From Gordonia humi (GTDB taxonomy: Bacteria; Actinomycetota; Actinomycetes; Mycobacteriales; Mycobacteriaceae): 64,000 nt of DNA. The notes under the pieces are model-generated. The model was not told the origin of the DNA, did not search any database, and worked only from the letters and a program-made list of their open reading frames with translations. Positions 60,819 to 64,000 of the stretch are shown in pieces; position 1 is the first letter of the stretch; each line of letters begins with the position of its first letter. A program made the position numbers and the translations under genes. The stretch spans positions 4,030,001 to 4,094,000 of the forward strand of contig NZ_JACIFP010000001.1 of the NCBI RefSeq assembly GCF_014197435.1, written 5' to 3'.

Positions 60819-61447
60819 GGCGCCTCCTCCCCGGCCGCGAGCTCCGCCGCCCGCGCGACCACCTGCTTCGCGTAGGCGTACTCTCCGCGTTCGTGCAGGT
60901 CTGCCGTGCTCGCCCAGAGGGCATGCGACGCGAGCTGCGAGACCCTGTCCATCTCACCAGCGCTGATGCGCCTGGACGCGTCCGGCGGCAGCGAGGTCAG
61001 GAGGCGATGCAGCGCGGCTGCCTGCTGAGCGACGCGGTACAGGGCGGCCCGGGTCTCGAGATCGCTGCTCACCGCCTGGTAGCCCTGCTGGGCTGCGGCG
61101 GCACACTCCACGCAGAGCCGGCGAACGGCTCCGTCCCGCGACCGGTGCAGCACCCCGGTCTTCCCGCACTCCTCGCACAGGTGAGACGCCCGCTGTTCGG
61201 CGGCACGAACGAGTGCGCGCATCTGCTGGTAGCGGTCGGTGTGGCCGGAGTCGAAGCGGAAGTCCAAGTCGCCACCCTCTTCCTTGATCTGATGCACCAC
61301 GTAGTCCGGGTCGACCTCCGCGAGCACCTTGTCGAGGTCGACCAGGATCGAGTGCCAGCCGGGGCCGATCTCGATGTTCCGGCCCCACTCCGGCGGGATC
61401 CGGCGCAGGATCGGTGCCAACTCCGGGTGGTCATCCTCGGTGTTCAT
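60815..61447 (-). CDS. Unknown zinc-ribbon protein with IGPGW domain, copy 2
   Basis: 210 residues, ATG start. IEIGPGWHSILVDLDKVLAEVDPDYVVHQIKEEGG near the N-terminus matches the gene downstream. HLCEECGKTG...RLCVECAAAA is the zinc ribbon. The C-terminal half is helical (LETRAALYRVAQQAAALHRLL and so on). First gene of the minus-strand set; divergent from the plus-strand set with 133 bp between. Confidence 0.65.
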   Translation of the reverse strand: MNTEDDHPELAPILRRIPPEWGRNIEIGPGWHSILVDLDKVLAEVDPDYVVHQIKEEGGDLDFRFDSGHTDRYQQMRALVRAAEQRASHLCEECGKTGVLHRSRDGAVRRLCVECAAAAQQGYQAVSSDLETRAALYRVAQQAAALHRLLTSLPPDASRRISAGEMDRVSQLASHALWASTADLHERGEYAYAKQVVARAAELAAGEEAP

Positions 61448-61580
61448 GCCCTGATCATGGCGCGGCGGGCTGACACTGTCGACGGAGTTCGCGATGCACG
61501 TCGCGGTTGCACTTGCATCGGAACCTGCAGTCGCTCAAGTCCATTCGGTACCCGTCAGTCCCTCAAGAGAGGATCGGTGC
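61448..61580. promoter_or_regulatory. Divergent promoter region of the island with CGATGCA/TGCATCG pair
   Basis: CGATGCA (61492-61498) and TGCATCG (61514-61520) are inverted with 15 bp between, similar to the repeats at 59058-59071. The region serves two divergent sets of island genes. Confidence 0.45.
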
Positions 61581-61913
61581 ATGACGGACACCGACCTGAT
61601 CAGGTATCTCGCCCAGATGCGTGCCGACGCCGAGGCGCGCGGCGACCAGGCCGCGGTCGCGTGGTGCAGGAACTCGACCGAGTGTGTGCACGCAATCGAC
61701 GCCCAGATGCAGGTCATCCAGGGGCAGATCCTCGCGCTGATCCCGAAGCGGGAGCGGAGCATCCTCAGCGTGGTGGCGGTGACCGAAGCGATGAAGCGGC
61801 TGAACGAGGCGGTCGATGCGGCGGCCGCGGACGCGGAACGAGTCGCGGCTGAGGCCCTCGTGGAAGACCAGCGGAGCGATTGGTACAAGCGGTGGGCGGC
61901 GAAGCGTGGCTGA
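61581..61913 (+). CDS. Unknown helical small protein of the island
   Basis: 110 residues with ATG after GAGAGGATCGGTGC. The composition suggests a mostly alpha-helical, coiled-coil-prone protein (AQMRADAEARGDQAAVAW, VVAVTEAMKRLNEAVDAAAADAERVAAEALVEDQ). No known domain. Its stop overlaps the GTG of the next gene by 8 bp. First of five plus-strand genes. Confidence 0.6.
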   Translation: MTDTDLIRYLAQMRADAEARGDQAAVAWCRNSTECVHAIDAQMQVIQGQILALIPKRERSILSVVAVTEAMKRLNEAVDAAAADAERVAAEALVEDQRSDWYKRWAAKRG

Positions 61914-62379
61914 GACCGAGCGCTACCGGCGTCGGCTCGCGCTCCTCGACGCCGTCGACGCGGAGATGATGGCGGTACACGAGCGAGTCATGTCCTTGCT
62001 GCGCCGCGGTGGGCCCGACGATGCCTACGCCGTGCGCCTGCGGGTGTCCGGCTCCCTCGACCAGCTCGTGGAGGCGGTCGACTCCGCCCTGGGCTATCAC
62101 GAACGTCCGCGCGCCGATGGTGATCGCGTCGTTCTCGTTGACCGCAGCCGGGCAGAGCCCGTCGAGTCGACGTATCCGATCGCCGACTGGAGGATCGCCG
62201 GGCCGCGGATCCTCGCCGCGGCGCTCGAGCGCTGGGCAGCGGAGGGAGGTCGCGTTCAGCTGAGTGGGTCGTGGAGCAGCGGGCGTGGTCACGTAATTAC
62301 GAGCATCCCCGCGGGTCGGCAGGCCGGGTACGAAGCCTTCGCCTGGTACACACCGGAGCCCGAGGAGCGTGACCGGTGA
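61906..62379 (+). CDS. Unknown small protein of the island
   Basis: 157 residues, GTG start. An N-terminal helix (RRRLALLDAVDAEMMAVHERVMSLL) precedes a mixed region with ADWRIAGPRILAAALERWAAEGG and GRGHVITSIPAGRQAGYEAFAWYTPE. No recognised motif. Coupled to its neighbours by overlaps of 4-8 bp. Confidence 0.58.
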   Translation: MAETERYRRRLALLDAVDAEMMAVHERVMSLLRRGGPDDAYAVRLRVSGSLDQLVEAVDSALGYHERPRADGDRVVLVDRSRAEPVESTYPIADWRIAGPRILAAALERWAAEGGRVQLSGSWSSGRGHVITSIPAGRQAGYEAFAWYTPEPEERDR

Positions 62380-62582
62380 CCGCCTCCGCCGACCTCGCCG
62401 TCATCCTCGCCGTCGCGGTCGCCATGGTGCTGCTCGTGGTCGCCGGCCTCGGCGCGGCGTTCCTCAGTCCCGAGTGGCTGTCCCTCTACACCCCGGCCAT
62501 GGCGCTGCCCGTACTCGCGCAGGGTCTCGCGACTGGACTGCGCTGGCGCGCCGCCGATCCCATGAGCAAGGAAGCACTGTGA
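62376..62582 (+). CDS. Small membrane protein of the island
   Basis: 68 residues. A strong hydrophobic helix (LAVILAVAVAMVLLVVAGLGAAFL, about 7-30) and a weaker one (YTPAMALPVLAQGLATGL) suggest two membrane passes. ATGA overlap upstream and GTGA overlap downstream. Function not known. Confidence 0.6.
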   Translation: MTASADLAVILAVAVAMVLLVVAGLGAAFLSPEWLSLYTPAMALPVLAQGLATGLRWRAADPMSKEAL

Positions 62583-63085
62583 CCGACACCAAGACCCTGA
62601 CCGACCTGATCCCCGGCGGCGGCACCGTCGAGCTCACCGTCACCGCGCGCACCTCAAACCTCGACATCGAGAGCACGATCCTCGCGGCGCAGCGGAAGCA
62701 GGCGACTGTCGTGCACAACCGCCTGGCCGAGCAGGTCGCGTCGTGGCGGCGCAGCCTCTACGAGATGCGCGCCGAGCTCGGTGGAGAACCCGCACCTGAG
62801 TCGCACACCAGCACCCTGCCGCCGGTTCCGATGCCGGGACGGATGCGCTGCTGGGAGACCAGTGACGCGGTCTGGCTGCAGTGGGTTCCCGTCGGGGAGA
62901 CGCTCGACCTCGATCACGCGGTCGCGCAGCGGATCCCGGTGAACGCAACGGACACGGACGCCGACCTTGAGGCTGCGGCTCAGCGGTGGCTCACCGGTTA
63001 CGGCTGCCCGCCCTCCGGCACGATCGAGTGGGTGCTGCCGCAGCTCCGGACCCACCGCGACAGGTTGGCCGATGCCCTGGGCTGA
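62579..63085 (+). CDS. Unknown protein of the island
   Basis: 168 residues, GTG start. KTLTDLIPGGGTVELTVTARTSNLDIESTILAAQRKQATVVHNRL opens with a beta-rich part and then helices; ends with LPQLRTHRDRLADALG. No recognised domain. Overlaps the zinc-ribbon gene downstream by 14 bp. Confidence 0.58.
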   Translation: MTDTKTLTDLIPGGGTVELTVTARTSNLDIESTILAAQRKQATVVHNRLAEQVASWRRSLYEMRAELGGEPAPESHTSTLPPVPMPGRMRCWETSDAVWLQWVPVGETLDLDHAVAQRIPVNATDTDADLEAAAQRWLTGYGCPPSGTIEWVLPQLRTHRDRLADALG

Positions 63086-63269
63086 GGTACCTCCGCTGCG
63101 GTGTGAGCGGTGCGGTGCACCGTTCGGGCCGAAGCGAGTGCTCGTCGGGTGGGAGCCGGGCACTCCCGGTAACCGCACCTACTGCTGCCGGAGCTGCGGC
63201 CACACCATGCGGGTGCCGGCCGACCAGCTGCAGCACCGAGAGGTGCCGGCGCCGCGGAGAAGACGCTGA
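63072..63269 (+). CDS. Small zinc-ribbon protein of the island
   Basis: 65 residues. RCERCGAPFGP...TYCCRSCGHTMRVP is a four-cysteine zinc ribbon with an extra Cys. Arg-rich C-terminus (PAPRRRR). Probably nucleic-acid binding; function not known. Last gene of the plus-strand set, convergent with arsC. Confidence 0.58.
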   Translation: MPWAEVPPLRCERCGAPFGPKRVLVGWEPGTPGNRTYCCRSCGHTMRVPADQLQHREVPAPRRRR

Positions 63270-63308
63270 CCACTGCTCGGGTTGGTGATCGGAGCAGCAG
63301 GCGCGGTT

Positions 63309-63734
63309 CTACACCGCTCGCGGAGGGGCGGTGGGCGTGACTCCGAGGTCGGTGAGTAGATCGCGGATCCGTGTCTCGATCTCGTCGCGGATCGGCCGGA
63401 CCGAGTCGACGTCTTTCCCTGCTGGGTCAGGCAGTTTCCAGTTCAGGTACCGCACACCGGGGAAGTACGGGCACGCGTCGCCGCAGCCCATCGTGATCAC
63501 GACGTCGGAGGACTCGACGGTGTCGGGGAGGAGGATCTTCGGGGTCTGGTCGGCGATGTCGATCCCGACCTCGGCCATGGCAGCCACGGCGGCGGGGTTA
63601 ACCGCGTCCGCGGGTGCGGAGCCGGCCGAACGGACCTCTACCTGGTCTCCGCCGAGGGTGGCGAGGAACCCCGCGGCCATCTGGGATCGGCCGGCGTTGT
63701 GCACGCAGACGAACAAGACGCTGGGCTTGGACAT
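63309..63734 (-). CDS. arsC: Arsenate reductase ArsC, low-molecular-weight phosphatase type
   Basis: 141 residues. VCVHNAGRSQMAAGF is the Cx5R phosphatase loop with catalytic Cys10; MGCGDACPYFPG holds Cys84 and Cys88, and LPDPAGKDVDSVRPIRDEI carries the general-acid Asp. It reduces arsenate to arsenite with thioredoxin- or mycothiol-type recycling. Start overlaps the stop of the ACR3 gene by one base (TGATG), so pump and reductase are one operon. Confidence 0.92.
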   Translation of the reverse strand: MSKPSVLFVCVHNAGRSQMAAGFLATLGGDQVEVRSAGSAPADAVNPAAVAAMAEVGIDIADQTPKILLPDTVESSDVVITMGCGDACPYFPGVRYLNWKLPDPAGKDVDSVRPIRDEIETRIRDLLTDLGVTPTAPPRAV

Positions 63735-64000
63735 CAGTGGGAACTCCTCGGAGCGGTTGAGGCGGCGGGTTCGTCGCCGACGGAACGGAAACGGCGACGC
63801 AGGGCGAGTGAGACGTAGACGAGGGCGACCAGGACCGGCACTTCGATGAGCGGTCCGACGACGCCGGCGAGGGCCTGTCCGGATGTGGCGCCGTAGGTGG
63901 CGATCGCGACGGCGATGGCGAGCTCGAAGTTGTTGCCCGCGGCGGTGAACGCGAGCGTGGTGGTGCGCTCGTAGCCCAGGCCCATCGCGGCGCCGAGCAG
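63734..64000 (-). CDS. arsB: Arsenite efflux pump of the ACR3 family, 5' part outside the window
   Basis: The last 88 codons are present and in frame to the window edge. GYERTTTLAFTAAGNNFELAIAVAIATYGATSGQALAGVVGPLIEVPVLVALVYVSLALRRRF (quoted in parts: TAAGNNFELAIAVAI and GPLIEVPVLVALVYV) is the ACR3 C-terminal two-helix region. It exports arsenite made by ArsC. The rest of the operon, including any ArsR, lies beyond 64000. Confidence 0.92.
   Translation of the reverse strand: MLGAAMGLGYERTTTLAFTAAGNNFELAIAVAIATYGATSGQALAGVVGPLIEVPVLVALVYVSLALRRRFRSVGDEPAASTAPRSSH

Overview
The window is high-GC actinobacterial DNA, most likely from a mycolic-acid-containing member of the Mycobacteriales (Gordonia, Williamsia or a close relative; inference). 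Gene order over the first 31 kb follows the Mycobacterium tuberculosis Rv3028c-Rv3048c neighbourhood: etfA/etfB, a SAM methyltransferase, a GH57 branching enzyme and a GT4 glucosyltransferase (Rv3030-Rv3032-like), a hexapeptide acyltransferase (Rv3034c-like), a PQQ-repeat lipoprotein, a THUMP-like methyltransferase, a second methyltransferase, enoyl-CoA hydratase, NUDIX hydrolase, ABC ATPase, serB2, ctaD, fecB-like lipoprotein and nrdF2. GTG starts and 4-bp ATGA/GTGA overlaps are frequent.

Region 1 (1-5.1 kb): electron-transfer flavoprotein genes behind a perfect TTACCGGCCGGTAA-type palindrome, then a methyltransferase / branching enzyme / glucosyltransferase operon that resembles the methylglucose lipopolysaccharide and glycogen-like glucan genes. 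Region 2 (5.2-9.1 kb): an inserted five-gene SipW/TasA-type secretion cassette with three small exported proteins and two archaeal/ER-type signal peptidases. The second peptidase is fused to what looks like its own exported substrate domain. A CRP-like palindrome lies just upstream. Region 3 (9.1-31.6 kb): conserved housekeeping genes plus a standalone AEP polymerase (PolD/LigD-Pol type), a Pth2-type peptidyl-tRNA hydrolase, a Snf2 helicase/SWIM protein pair, a DM13 lipoprotein-DoxX-Arr (rifamycin ADP-ribosyltransferase) operon and a divergent two-component system. Region 4 (31.7-36.5 kb): mycothiol-dependent-type DinB protein, CPBP protease, zinc-dependent alcohol dehydrogenase, proline iminopeptidase, and a secreted phytase-like esterase.

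Region 5 (36.6-57.6 kb) is the most notable part: a roughly 21-kb catabolic locus with four full MmgE/PrpD-family proteins and one short divergent one, a complete branched-chain-type (Liv) ABC importer, FAD-dependent and F420/FMN-type (LLM, PPOX) oxidoreductases, an Asp/Glu/hydantoin racemase-type protein, a dihydropyrimidinase-like amidohydrolase, a kynurenine-formamidase-like cyclase, a class III CoA-transferase, a CitE-like C-C lyase, and one IclR regulator. A 17-bp motif, GTTCCGYTSANAGRAAC, occurs at four promoters of this locus and is very probably the IclR operator. The substrate cannot be read from sequence; a polycarboxylate or N-acyl/N-heterocyclic acid taken up by the ABC system, activated to a CoA ester and cleaved by the lyase is the most economical reading.

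Region 6 (57.4-63.3 kb) looks like an accessory island: a short Arg-rich ORF that may be a truncated gene, a toxin-antitoxin pair behind an operator-like palindrome, a 5'-truncated orphan, an excisionase-like HTH protein, and two divergent sets of small unknown proteins typical of integrative elements (two of them paralogous zinc-ribbon IGPGW proteins). No integrase is visible. Region 7 (63.3-64 kb) is the start of an arsenic resistance operon (ACR3 pump, ArsC) cut by the window edge. I found no rRNA, no convincing tRNA, no CRISPR array and no transposase.
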